Positions 55,963 through 64,000 are shown, numbered from the stretch's first letter. The stretch is 64,000 bases of DNA from Hyphomicrobiales bacterium (GCA_900465665.1 UBJO01000043.1:1-64000), one strand, 5' to 3'. Notes: generated from the letters alone by a model not told the origin. Program-made: numbers and translations.

Positions 55963-56871
55963 TCAACTAGCCCTTCGCTGGGAAGCGGATTTCACAGCAG
56001 CCGCATTGGAAGCCGATCCGCGGGCAGCACGCTGACGACCCGTGCCAGCATTGGCATTGGCGGCCGTGCGTTTCGGCTTGTCTGCCGTCGCCTTCGTCAG
56101 GCCAGCGCTCTGGCGAAGTGCGGCCAACAGATCGTTTGGTTTTGAAATTTCGACCTTTTTGGTCTTGGGAAGCGATCTGCCCTCGAGCTTGGCTTTGACA
56201 AGCTCAGCAAGAGCCGTTTCATAGCGATCCTCGAATGTCGCCGGATCGAACGTGCCCTTCTTGGTGGCGATGATGTGCCTTGCCAAGTCGAGCATTTCGC
56301 CTTCGACCTCTATTTTTGGCATATCCTCGAAAGCCCTCTTGGACGACCTGACCTCGTAATCGTAACTCATCGTCGTCGCGATCAGCCCGCGTCCGTGGGG
56401 GCGAATGAGGACGGTTCGCATCCGTCGAAACAGGATGGTCCTGGCGATTGCTGCAACCTTTGACTTCTTCATGCCATCGCGCAGCGCCGCAAAGCCTTCT
56501 GCGCCCATCTTGTCCGGTGTCAGGTAGTAGGGCTTGTCGAAATAGATGTCGTCGACGTCGGAGCAGGCAATGAAGGCCTCGATTTCCAGCGTCTTGTTGC
56601 TTTCGGGAATGGTCGCCGCCACTTCTTCCGGGTCAATGACTATGTATTGGCCATTTTCGATCTCGAAACCCTTCGTCTGGTGTTCCTTGGGAACAGTCTC
56701 CTCAGTTTCGCTGTCGATGAAGACGCGATTAACCCGGTTTCCCGAGGCCTTGTCGATCGTATTGAAGGTGATGCGGTCGGACGTGGAGGCCGCCGTGTAG
56801 AGACCCACTCCGAATGACACCTCTCCAAACTTGATGAAACCCTTCCACTGGGCACGGTGGCCAGTTGCCAT
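55963..56871 (-). CDS. ku: Ku protein, second copy
   Basis: 302 residues. Start HRAQWKGFIKFGEVSFGVGL, then ITFNTIDKASGNRVNRVFID near residue 33, VDDIYFDKPYYLTPDK near 110 and a long basic tail rich in Lys/Arg/Ala (RTAANANAGTGRQRAARG) that probably contacts DNA. Clearly diverged from the partner at 55142, so the pair is old. First gene of the Ku operon. Only a weak EcfG match (GGAAC-16-GCTT) is seen upstream. Confidence 0.94.
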   Translation of the reverse strand: MATGHRAQWKGFIKFGEVSFGVGLYTAASTSDRITFNTIDKASGNRVNRVFIDSETEETVPKEHQTKGFEIENGQYIVIDPEEVAATIPESNKTLEIEAFIACSDVDDIYFDKPYYLTPDKMGAEGFAALRDGMKKSKVAAIARTILFRRMRTVLIRPHGRGLIATTMSYDYEVRSSKRAFEDMPKIEVEGEMLDLARHIIATKKGTFDPATFEDRYETALAELVKAKLEGRSLPKTKKVEISKPNDLLAALRQSAGLTKATADKPKRTAANANAGTGRQRAARGSASNAAAVKSASQRRAS

Positions 56872-57093
56872 GACGCATACTCCGAATCACCTGATTGCCG
56901 ACTCAAGCACTGAGCGCGTGATTCGTTCCGTCACGAAGCGAATCATTTTCAACGGGTTACCCCGGCTTTTGAAGAAGATGATTCAGCTTGAAACGTACGA
57001 GGGCTGCGCGCCTGGGGGGGCGGGCAGGCAGCGATGCATCCATTTGCTCTTTCCAACGTTAGAGCATGAATAGTGGTTGATAGGAGGATTTTT

Positions 57094-57300
57094 ATGAACG
57101 AACTGGCTGGAAAATTGCGGCTCAAGCTGGAGCAGTTGGTCGACGAGTTCGTCGTTACCGGCGTAAAGGCGCCGGAGGTGCTATCGATGATCGAAGCTGA
57201 GATCGAAAATATGAAATCACTATACGATCGCGACCCTGATCCCGCCGAAGATCCCGACGTACTGGAAGAACCAGCAAACGACTGGCCGGCTGCGTCTTGA
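57094..57300 (+). CDS. small acidic hypothetical protein, 68 residues
   Basis: Helical (KLRLKLEQLVDEFVVTGVKA, EVLSMIEAEIENMKSLY) with an acidic Pro-rich tail (DRDPDPAEDPDVLEEP). Not recognised. Excellent ribosome site (TAGGAGG) before the ATG. Divergent from the Ku operon. Confidence 0.7.
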   Translation: MNELAGKLRLKLEQLVDEFVVTGVKAPEVLSMIEAEIENMKSLYDRDPDPAEDPDVLEEPANDWPAAS

Positions 57301-57655
57301 CGGGCGTCATGCAGCCACGATGGACGCGGTCTCGGGCTTACCCCGAGGATCACCGATCAAAATGTCGCGCGGCCATTTACCTCACGGAATTACTTGCGCT
57401 GGTCGGGTGAACAGCCATGAGGAAGCAGGTCGGCTTGAACTCATCCCGATCAACTAGGCTGGCTCTCAGTTGAGGCGGTCGAAGCGGCTGAAGCTGCGCG
57501 TACCGAGGATTACCAAGCTCTCCGTTCGCAGCCGCGTTGCGATTGCCCTTTTATGTAACTGCAGGCGGTCCCCTCGGCCGATATGGGACCTTGGTCCGAT
57601 AGACGCGTGTCGGCGCCGCACCAAATTACCGCAGCGCCGAACGAAAGGAGATAAA
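57301..57655. other. gene-free spacer
   Basis: About 350 bases; nothing recognised before the small membrane protein gene. Confidence 0.35.
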
Positions 57656-57826
57656 ATGCTGTGGTGGCTAATGATGGGTTATCTCGCTGTGACCTTGACG
57701 ACAATGGTCCTTCTACTTCTCATGGTCGCGCGCCACGTCTTGACCCTGAGGAAAACAGATCCTCAGAACGCCACGATCGCCGAGCAAGAGCATCGTGATG
57801 CCAGATCGATGACGCCAAACGGGTAA
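57656..57826 (+). CDS. small single-span membrane protein, 56 residues
   Basis: One membrane helix at the N-terminus (GYLAVTLTTMVLLLLMVARHV) and a polar tail. Not recognised. AAAGGAG is five bases before the ATG. Followed by a strong hairpin. Confidence 0.65.
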   Translation: MLWWLMMGYLAVTLTTMVLLLLMVARHVLTLRKTDPQNATIAEQEHRDARSMTPNG

Positions 57827-57852
57827 AACTGGGCGAACTGTCAACGCTATGG

Positions 57853-57879
57853 ACCCCGCGAATTCGATCGTCGCGGGGT
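57853..57879 (+). terminator. terminator-like hairpin
   Basis: ACCCCGCGA, nine-base loop, TCGCGGGGT: perfect nine-base stem 26 bases after the small membrane protein gene. The T run after it is short. Confidence 0.55.
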
Positions 57880-58176
57880 TGCAATACCAGTGGGACGGTA
57901 ATCTTCACCGTTATTGACGGGTGTGTTCATGCTCGACCAGTCAGTTCAGGCGGTCGTGTGAGCAACCTCGGCGTTATCGTGAAATGAGCGCGGATCGAAA
58001 TAGCCGCTTCACCGGATGTCTCCGCGAGCAATGGCTCAAAAGCCGGAGAACAAGGGTCGGTGTCGCGGCCAATTTGCATGAGGCAAACAGTAACTTTGTC
58101 GGGAGCGTAAATCGTAGTCTCGATGCCGTCTCGACGGTTTTGCTCGCAATGTGTTTTCTCCGATGACCCACGCGCG
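57880..58176. other. gene-free spacer
   Basis: Nothing recognised between the hairpin and the end of the leftward 72-residue gene. Confidence 0.35.
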
Positions 58177-58395
58177 TCAACGAAACTCAGACAACCATTT
58201 GTGCTTCCGCGCCGCCTTTTCCAGCTCTGGGATCGTGATGTTGCCAGCCTGAAATAGACTGACAAGGACCGCGCCAGCAAGGACGCCGTCGGCCGAGGTC
58301 GGGTCGACCTGATGCTCGCCGCACCAGCGACCAAGCACAGCCTCGATTACCTTCAGCTCTTCGGAGCCAAATGTCCTATTCAATTGAAATGTCAT
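58177..58395 (-). CDS. small hypothetical protein, distant paralogue of 22568 and 53650
   Basis: 72 residues. VIEAVLGRWCGEHQVDPTSA, VLAGAVLVSLFQAGN and a basic end (KAARKHKWL). It shares the layout Trp-helix, short linker, Ala-rich helix, Gly turn with the other two, but little identity. ATG 58395 with AAGGAA upstream. Confidence 0.65.
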   Translation of the reverse strand: MTFQLNRTFGSEELKVIEAVLGRWCGEHQVDPTSADGVLAGAVLVSLFQAGNITIPELEKAARKHKWLSEFR

Positions 58396-58635
58396 GATGT
58401 TGTTCCTTAGCACTGCGCGGATGCGACGCCATAGATGGACGGGTCTTAAGGATTTTCAAGCTCACTCCAGCATTATCTTTGCGGTCACCGCTCGGCTCCT
58501 ATCGGCCAAGTTGGTGCTCTCACGAAACTGATGTCTTCCGACACGTGGATCGACATCGCACCTCGATGGCAGATAAGGTCGTCTAACGTGGTGAAAGCCA
58601 GATTGACCCTCTGCACTCCCTGAACTTGAAGGAAC

Positions 58636-58938
58636 TCAGTGAAGCGTCGCTCGCCGTGCGGCTCTGCGCACCGCCGCCTCAACCGTACCGATCAGCTCGC
58701 CGGCCCTCCTGAGCTCGATCCCGCCACGCTCGTCTACGGCAGTGTCGTCCGCCATCCTCTCGATCAAGTCAGCCACATCGGTCAACCTGTTTGCAAGCTC
58801 TCCAAGATTGAGCTCACTCGCCTGTCTCGCCAGCCGGTGCAGGCACTCGGCGTAGCGCGAGGCGACTATCATCTGCCCGCCAGCCCGGCATGCATCGACG
58901 TCATTGACAAGGGCAAGCGCCTTGCTCCTCGTGGTCAT
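58636..58938 (-). CDS. hypothetical helical protein, 100 residues
   Basis: All-helical with repeated Ala/Arg/Leu (LHRLARQASELNLGELANRL, then VADLIERMADD). Not recognised. GGAGAAG precedes the ATG, and its start overlaps the stop of the gene at 58935 (ATGA), so the two form an operon. Confidence 0.7.
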   Translation of the reverse strand: MTTRSKALALVNDVDACRAGGQMIVASRYAECLHRLARQASELNLGELANRLTDVADLIERMADDTAVDERGGIELRRAGELIGTVEAAVRRAARRATLH

Positions 58939-59264
58939 GATCTTCTCCTCGGCTGTGATCGGCTACCGAGGGTGTCACCTCCCGCACGGTTTTCACCGTC
59001 GTCGAGACTGCGCAGCGCGCTGAGAATGTCCTGGCAGCGAATGGGACGAAGGAAGCCCGGAGGTTTCCTCAAGTGTGGATGCGAGTCCACAGCGAATAGG
59101 TCAGACGCCCACGAGGCCAGGATCGCCCGCTTTTCCTCATGGTCAAGCGCCGTTGCGAGCACGTCGCGCGGGTGGTCGTAGCGCTGCCGCCTTTGAAAAA
59201 TTCGTCTTGCGGAGGTGGCGTCGCGGCCGGACGAGTTCGCCGATGCATTCCTTTCGATCGTCAT
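58935..59264 (-). CDS. hypothetical protein, 109 residues
   Basis: A basic, polar protein whose centre (DVLATALDHEEKRAILASWA, then FAVDSHPHLRKPPG) reads like a conserved rhizobial small-protein motif; no enzyme motif. AGGAG is seven bases before the ATG. Overlaps the 58636 gene; divergent from hsp20. Confidence 0.7.
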   Translation of the reverse strand: MTIERNASANSSGRDATSARRIFQRRQRYDHPRDVLATALDHEEKRAILASWASDLFAVDSHPHLRKPPGFLRPIRCQDILSALRSLDDGENRAGGDTLGSRSQPRRRS

Positions 59265-59419
59265 TGTCTTGTCTCCTGAAAACCTTCAGCAATAGTGTGA
59301 AAATCTTGAGGTGATGAATGAGATTGTTCGTCCGTTTCCGGTGTTCAAGATGTACGTGGGAGCTTAAGACAAAAATTGAACCTCGGTCTTGAATCCAGAA
59401 AAACGCAAAACCAGATCAT

Positions 59420-59508
59420 TTTGCGTCGGTCGCCAAAGAGGGGCCGATAAGTAAACGTAGACGCTGGTGTCCGCGTCTCGTGCAACTCGCTTTACGGAGG
59501 ATTTGGTC
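59420..59508 (+). promoter_or_regulatory. candidate ROSE-type RNA thermometer in the hsp20 leader
   Basis: Rhizobial small heat shock genes are often controlled by ROSE elements, in which a conserved U(U/C)GCU close to the start pairs with the Shine-Dalgarno sequence. Here TCGCT lies at about 59487-59491, five bases before CGGAGGA, and further short complementary segments lie upstream. Folding was not computed. Confidence 0.4.
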
Positions 59509-59979
59509 ATGAGAAACGAATTCGACTTCGCACCCCTGTTCCGGTCCAGCATCGGCTTCGACCGCGTCTTCAACCTGCTCGCCAACTCCCAGCGGCTGCA
59601 GGCCGTGGAGACCTGGCCGCCCTATGACATCGTCAAGACCTCGGAAGACGGCTATCGCATTCAGATGGCGGTCGCGGGGTTCGGTGAAGACGATCTCGAT
59701 ATCACGCAGGAGCGCAACGTGCTCGTCGTGAAGGCGCAGAAGGCCGAGGAACCGAACACGGGTGAATACCTGCATCGCGGCATTGCCGCCCGCGCGTTCG
59801 AGCGCCGCTTCGAACTTGCCGACCATGTCCGTGTCGAGAACGCAAGTCTCAAGAATGGACTGCTCAGCATCGAGTTGAAACGTGAGATCCCCGAGGCCAT
59901 GAAGCCGCGCAAGATCGCCATCGGCGGCGAGGCGTCTCTCGCCCCGATCCAGATCGAAGGCGAAAAGCAGGCCGCGTAG
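59509..59979 (+). CDS. Hsp20/alpha-crystallin small heat shock protein (IbpA-like)
   Basis: 156 residues. N-terminal FNLLANSQ region, then an alpha-crystallin domain (about 35-130): YDIVKTSEDGYRIQMAVAGF, LVVKAQKAEEPN, YLHRGIAARAFERRFELADH and the C-terminal IEL-type strand. Acts as an ATP-independent holdase in the cytoplasm. ATG at 59509 decided by ACGGAGG seven bases upstream. The leader may carry a ROSE thermometer. Confidence 0.93.
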   Translation: MRNEFDFAPLFRSSIGFDRVFNLLANSQRLQAVETWPPYDIVKTSEDGYRIQMAVAGFGEDDLDITQERNVLVVKAQKAEEPNTGEYLHRGIAARAFERRFELADHVRVENASLKNGLLSIELKREIPEAMKPRKIAIGGEASLAPIQIEGEKQAA

Positions 59980-60860
59980 GGTTGATAGGCAGGGGCGCCG
60001 CGCGTCGGCGCCTCTTCTTCAAGATTGATCCCAACCCGGTTATCCACTTCCGTCGAGGTCGGTCGCCGAGGTCTTGACCAGACCGATGATCGATCCTCCG
60101 ACACCCGCGTGCGCGGTCCGCGAACGCACGGTTCAACGTGGCGCCTTACGGCGTCCCGATCAGCTCTTCGGTGTTTTCGGAACGCGGTCGCGGTTTGTCA
60201 TATGCTGAAGGCCGCAGGTTGAAACCTCTCGGTTTACATCGAGGGCAACGGCACGCAGTCAAGCGGTACCGTGGGTAACCGGACGAACTTTATCGATAAG
60301 GGCATCTGGACTGGTTCGAAAGACCATGCGGCGTCGTTATCTTGTGGCTTGCGAAACCTGTCAGTCAAGGATGTCCAGCCACGCGACTAAGTGGCGAGAT
60401 ACCAACGTCGTGTAGACGGAGAGCCTCAACGCGCCGCTGCCGGGGGGCGGAGCGACCTATCTTGCCGCGTGGAAATCAGGGACGTGCGATTTTGGCGCCT
60501 CTCCTTTGCCCACGGCCGTCGCCGCGAATCCCCAGGTGATTTTCCACTACTCGTCCGCGATGATCCATGCGGAAGACTAGTGACGCAACGAAGCCCCTCA
60601 TCGGAACGGCGGCTCGCTTGGCACGTCCCAGGTCAAGGCCATGGAGGATAGGTTGAGATCCGGTCGTTTTCCTCGTGGGTCCGCCCACCGGATCTCATGC
60701 GCCGCATGCGTTTTGGGGGGCACGACACTCTCGGGCCTGATCTCTGAATTGAACCGCGGTCATCCTTTGGGAACGACGTGGTAAGCAGACTGTTACTATC
60801 CACACAAACGCGCCCGCCCACGATTTAGCGGGCCTGCAGCGTACCGGGAAACGCGCCCCA
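59980..60860. other. gene-free stretch with broken protein-like frames
   Basis: Nearly 900 bases with no intact gene. On the plus strand, frames between stops read like protein: YIEGNGTQSSGTVGN at about 60235, later NAPLPGGGATYLAAWKSGT and ANPQVIFHYSSAMI up to 60580. They may be remains of one decayed gene of unknown family. Confidence 0.35.
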
Positions 60861-61118
60861 TCAGTTTACCGCGGGCCAAACAAATGGCAGCGCCACGACA
60901 GCGAAAGCTATCAGGGTCGACAGCCCCAGTTTGAAGCGACGAATGCGTCGAGTACGAACGCCTTTCCAATCATATGCCATACCGAAGACCCTCATGATCA
61001 CCCGCGAAAGAATGTTCGCGTCATCGATTTCGGCAGGTCTAGATACCACGAAGCTTGCCTGAACCTGTCGTCCCGCGGATGGCCTCGCTACCAACGTTTC
61101 AAACTCGGAGATTTTCAT
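60861..61118 (-). CDS. hypothetical protein with one C-terminal membrane helix, 85 residues
   Basis: Polar N-terminal part (SEFETLVARPSAGRQVQASF), a basic patch (RTRRIRRFKLG) and a final hydrophobic helix (LIAFAVVALPFVWPAVN), a tail-anchor-like layout. Start uncertain; ATG 61118 has no strong ribosome site and the frame is open to 61250. Confidence 0.45.
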   Translation of the reverse strand: MKISEFETLVARPSAGRQVQASFVVSRPAEIDDANILSRVIMRVFGMAYDWKGVRTRRIRRFKLGLSTLIAFAVVALPFVWPAVN

Positions 61119-61869
61119 GACCGTGGAGGTAACCGCCACGCATCCGCGCGCGGCCATGAAATGCGCCGTGAACGCCCCAAGTATGAACTCAGTCCCCGTG
61201 GCTCGCGATCGCCATGGCGCGGCGCGCGTCATGGCCTCGACAGGTCGCACTGCTCGTTGCAGTCCTCGCCCAGCTATCGCAACTAAGCGGTGTTTCCGCT
61301 TCGACCGCGAAACCTGGAGCCCGACCGAGATGAAGTCTCGGCTTCCGAGCCGCCGCTCTTCGCGTTTCCCACGGGCTGCCAGCGGACGATAAAAAAAGTG
61401 TTCGTCCGACGGGTTCGAGATGCCGCGACCGTGTCTGGAAACGACGGTGACGATCCTGAAGACGGATCGACCTTTCGCTGATCAGGTCTCTTCTTCCAAT
61501 CGCTTCGGCACCTCTCAATGCTCCTTGTAGCGGCGAGGGCCCGACCCTCCACTAAGGCCGGACCCTCCCGTTGCCGCCTAGATGAGACAGGAAGCACGGC
61601 GGCGGGGATTTAGTCGATCGGATGAAACCGGTCAAGCACGGCTGATCGAAAACGCATACGGGGTTGCCAGGGCGCATTGATATGGCGGCCACAACGGATC
61701 GAACAGCTTCCACCAGATGCCGCACGAAGTGGGGTTAACTGGAGAGAGGGTACCCGCGCGGACATGGGGGGAAACGCGGCTGTCATTACGACTTCATCCG
61801 CAACGGAATGTTCCGTATTTGACGGCGGCGCCGTAGCCGCTGCCGTATGGGGAAGGACAATGCGCGAGG
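61119..61869. other. gene-free stretch
   Basis: About 750 bases. Frames on both strands are Arg/Ser/Pro-rich and look like translations of noncoding GC-rich DNA. Confidence 0.4.
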
Positions 61870-62103
61870 TCATCGAGCCTTGCTGCTCACTCTCGATATA
61901 TTCGTGAGATAGTATCCCACTTCTTCTTCAATGCCTGCGACCAGATCCTCATACTCATCGATGCGCTCGACGTCGCTGCCTTCTCTCTTCAACTTCCGCA
62001 GATGAAGTATGGCGACGCTGTAGCATTCACACCTCTCCCGATCGATTGCCGCTGCTTTGCAAGCACACGAATTTCGGGCTTTCGCAGCGCCAGCAAGGCC
62101 CAC
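61870..62103 (-). CDS. small hypothetical protein, possibly frameshifted at its start
   Basis: 77 residues; the C-terminal half (SVAILHLRKLKREGSDVERI, DEYEDLVAGIEEEVGYYL) looks genuine, the first 20 residues do not. In another frame, DNA from an ATG at 62135 reads MTDIGHVAHGWALLALRKPE, so an older gene may have begun there and lost its frame near 62050. Not recognised. Confidence 0.4.
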   Translation of the reverse strand: MGLAGAAKARNSCACKAAAIDRERCECYSVAILHLRKLKREGSDVERIDEYEDLVAGIEEEVGYYLTNISRVSSKAR

Positions 62104-62163
62104 CCGTGGGCGACGTGGCCGATGTCAGTCATCATCTCCCACCCTAGCCCGACGAGAATTCAA

Positions 62164-62204
62164 AGGCGAAGGGCTTGGTCTTAGGGAACACAAGCCCTTC
62201 GCCT
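62164..62204. repeat. strong inverted repeat
   Basis: AGGCGAAGGGCTTG and CAAGCCCTTCGCCT: a perfect 14-base stem with a 13-base loop, the longest perfect stem noticed in the window. No T run. Confidence 0.6.
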
Positions 62205-62488
62205 GTCACTCAGGGTCTCAGAAACTCACAAGCGACAGGTGAAGCTTAGCTGAACTTCTCGTGCGGGCAAGATCTGCCGTCGGACAAAAGGAAGCCCCGC
62301 ACGAGGGCGGGGCTAAGCGCAGATGTCCAGAGTGGTCTGGTGACCGTGGAGCCTTCCCAAGGTTCCCAAAAAAAGTCCCCCGGCGTGAGCCAGGGGATAG
62401 TGAAGGAGGTAACCACGGGACACTCTAACGTGGCTAATTTGCAAACACTCTAGGTTGGAGGAAGTTCCAAGGCCCGCGACGGTTTTAA
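62205..62488. ncRNA. structured intergenic DNA, candidate small RNA
   Basis: No gene. Several hairpins follow each other: AGCCCCGC/GCGGGGCT at 62293-62314 and a CCCCGGC-type stem near 62377-62395 preceded by a run of A residues. The clustering of stable stems between two small genes resembles rhizobial trans-acting RNAs, but no family was recognised. Confidence 0.25.
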
Positions 62489-62758
62489 TTAACTGCCCTT
62501 GGGAAGGTCTGTCTCTTTGGGATAGTACCGGCCGATCGATATCAGATACTCCGCGATCTCGCGAACGAGGTGATCGCGATGGCCGTATCGATCGCAGATC
62601 CCGATCAGCTTCGGCGCTGTGACCTCATATGCCTCGGGAGGCAGATCAGCATCGCCGATGAGGTATCCGCCGCTGCCCAGGACGGCCGTTATGTCGCAGC
62701 CGATATCCGCGACTTCCTGAACAAACTCGGGAATTTCATCTTTGGTCATCATCTGCAT
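62489..62758 (-). CDS. hypothetical protein, 89 residues
   Basis: Compact mixed protein (EIPEFVQEVADIGCDITAVL, then GGYLIGDADLPPEAYEV, and YGHRDHLVREIAEYLISIG). Not recognised, but coding-like throughout. ATG 62758 chosen because GGAG is six bases upstream; ATG 62770 is the alternative. Confidence 0.6.
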   Translation of the reverse strand: MQMMTKDEIPEFVQEVADIGCDITAVLGSGGYLIGDADLPPEAYEVTAPKLIGICDRYGHRDHLVREIAEYLISIGRYYPKETDLPKGS

Positions 62759-62888
62759 TTCGCGCTCCATGTAGCCTGGAGGGTTACTCTCCTTCCAAGC
62801 ATGCGGGTATCAGTAGATTTCGCTAGTCGCAGATGTCGAGTTTTGGGACATGCTCGCAAAACGTTCTTGACAAGCCTTTGATTTGATT

Positions 62889-62902
62889 CGGAACGAATCA
62901 CT
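62889..62902. repeat. palindromic element upstream of DUF982 copies (first copy)
   Basis: TGATTCG, three bases, CGAATCA (within 62885-62901) repeats before the intact DUF982 gene at 63582-63598. As both copies keep it, it may be an operator or promoter part. Confidence 0.4.
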
Positions 62903-62940
62903 TCGGCGTCAGTTGATTCGCCATGAAATCAGCCGAGGTA

Positions 62941-63183
62941 GTGCGTCATGGCAGGTTTACCCTTACCCCGATCGAGGCGCTTGAAGTCTAGATCCGCGGC
63001 GTCGGGCAGTATGCTCCCGCCGAGACCGTCGAGGAGATGATCAAGTTCCTTAGATCGGAATGGCCGGACAAGACCAAGCCCGGTTTTCAAAGCGCTCTTG
63101 CCAGGTCGATCGATGCCATGGTGACGGCAGTTGGCCCGCTGCGCTGGGCTTCGCTTTCCGGGCCACTGGTTGCATGCCTTTAA
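62941..63183 (+). pseudogene. DUF982 gene copy with in-frame stop and altered 3' end
   Basis: Reads RHGRFTLTPIEALEV, TAG, then IRGVGQYAPAETVEEMI and FLRSEWPDKTKPGFQSALAR, almost the same as the intact gene at 63639. The stop replaces the Asp codon (GTCTAGATC against GTCGACATC). After about 63143 the similarity ends abruptly and the last 13 codons are unrelated. Confidence 0.8.
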
Positions 63184-63452
63184 TGAATCGTACCTTTTAG
63201 AAGGTCCCACTCAAACTTCGCGAGTAACAGGGTCGCTTTTTCGATCACATCATTAGCAGCTGACGAATAGTCCTCAGCCATAGCGAGATAGTTCGTGTCC
63301 AGCTGGTCCGCGAGTTCATCCAGCATCCACCACAGGTCATCGCCATCACGTTTGGCGATTGAGGCAGAGACACGAAGTCTCCTGGCCAACGTCCCAATAT
63401 AAAGCTCGCGCTGCGCTATCGACATTTTGGAAAAGTGCGTCAGTCCGGACAT
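63180..63452 (-). CDS. hypothetical protein, 90 residues
   Basis: Helical (IAQRELYIGTLARRLRVSAS, LWWMLDELADQLDTNYLAMA, EKATLLLAKFEWDLLKG). Not recognised. GGGAG is six bases before the ATG. It sits between the two DUF982 copies and its stop overlaps the end of the broken one. Confidence 0.65.
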   Translation of the reverse strand: MSGLTHFSKMSIAQRELYIGTLARRLRVSASIAKRDGDDLWWMLDELADQLDTNYLAMAEDYSSAANDVIEKATLLLAKFEWDLLKGTIH

Positions 63453-63638
63453 TTGTCGCTCCCTGTGGGTGAGCTATCCGAAAACTGAGAGAAGATAGGT
63501 GACAACCATTCTTCGAAGAGCAAGTGGTTACATATAGCCGCCTGCTAGGCTTTCAAGCCAATATCTGCAAGCCCTTGATTTGATTCGAAACGAATCACTT
63601 CGGCGTCAGTCGATTCCCCATCAACATCAGCCGAGGTA

Positions 63639-63929
63639 GTGCGTCATGGCCAGCTTTTCCCTACCCCAATCGAGCCGCTCGAAGTCGACATCCGCGGCGT
63701 CGGGCAGTATGCTCCCTCCGAAACAGTCGAGGAGATGATTGGGTTTCTGACGTCCGAATGGCCCGACAAGACGAAACCAGGCTTCCACAGCGCGCTCGCT
63801 CGTTCAATCGATGCCATGGTGATGGCAGCCGAGCCCGCTGCGGCCCGCGCCGCCTTCGTCGATCCTGCTCACGCGGCCGGGATGCATATCCTTCCTGGCG
63901 ACATGGCCGAGATCCGGAAGGCGAGCTGA
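63639..63929 (+). CDS. DUF982 domain protein
   Basis: 96 residues. DUF982 pattern: PLEVDIRGVGQYAPSETVEE, FLTSEWPDKTKPGFHSALAR and an end with ARAAFVDPAHAAG. GTG start at 63639 with GAGGTA only three bases before; the true start is uncertain. Intact partner of the broken copy 698 bases upstream. Function unknown. Confidence 0.75.
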   Translation: MRHGQLFPTPIEPLEVDIRGVGQYAPSETVEEMIGFLTSEWPDKTKPGFHSALARSIDAMVMAAEPAAARAAFVDPAHAAGMHILPGDMAEIRKAS

Positions 63930-64000
63930 TCGCCTTGGTCAGAGCCGAGCCTCTACAGTCCAGCGACAAGTCCTTCCGTAGCCGCGCGCGCAAGCCTCGC

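Noticed and set aside
61677-61907. 76-residue plus-strand frame
   Set aside because: No ribosome site at any start codon and no protein-like pattern; GC-rich open frames of this size are expected by chance.
1-64000. CRISPR arrays, tRNA or rRNA genes, replication (repABC) or conjugation genes
   Set aside because: No regularly spaced repeats, no cloverleaf-like stretch with CCA-type ends and no corresponding protein motifs were seen.

Overview
The window looks like an accessory part (megaplasmid or chromid type) of an alphaproteobacterium of the order Hyphomicrobiales, most likely the Rhizobium/Agrobacterium/Ensifer group. The signs are GC-rich coding sequence, RbsABC-type sugar transporters in operons with GntR and DeoR regulators, DUF982 and DUF6894 small proteins, HWE-type histidine kinases (one with a LOV domain), paired Ku proteins and promoter sites of the alphaproteobacterial general stress sigma factor EcfG (GGAAC, 16-17 bases, CGTT). 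I saw no rRNA, tRNA, replication or conjugation gene, insertion sequence or CRISPR array. All calls come from reading the sequence; no database search was run.

Region 1 (0.3-10 kb) is a catabolic island. A minus-strand operon holds an Ldh-family dehydrogenase, an iron-dependent alcohol dehydrogenase, an aldehyde dehydrogenase and an alpha/beta hydrolase. It faces a plus-strand operon with a GntR/FCD regulator, an ATPase, permease and binding protein of the ribose type, and a DJ-1/PfpI protein. A perfect 12-base palindrome lies between them. The substrate is unknown.

Region 2 (11.2-21.4 kb) is a second sugar island. HAD phosphatase, FGGY kinase and class II aldolase run leftward. DeoR regulator, second FGGY kinase, a second ribose-type transporter and a D-tagatose 3-epimerase-like protein run rightward.

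Region 3 (24.2-32.4 kb) is the most unusual part: four co-directional genes for glycoside metabolism. Two encode multi-enzyme fusions. One is a 1076-residue glycosyltransferase + Gfo/Idh/MocA dehydrogenase + MDR-type dehydrogenase; the other is a 757-residue glycosyltransferase + GH-A/GH1-like glycosidase. An exact EcfG-type promoter lies about 300 bases upstream. I take this as the candidate undescribed system.

Region 4 (32.7-64 kb) is a dense set of small stress-type genes: CsbD, a LOV-PAS-HWE kinase, a second HWE kinase, a ferritin-like protein, two low-affinity iron permease-like proteins, a cation/proton antiporter, an L,D-transpeptidase, a PRC-barrel protein, a dehalogenase-like hydrolase, an SDR followed by a GH15 enzyme, two Ku genes, Hsp20 and many small unknowns. 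Four of these genes (CsbD, iron permease, antiporter, PRC-barrel) have exact EcfG-type promoters and several others have near matches. The region also holds gene wreckage: a truncated DUF982 duplicate with an in-frame stop, a 3' fragment of a GH15 gene, a degraded copy of a 70-residue gene, and a frameshifted SnoaL-like gene.
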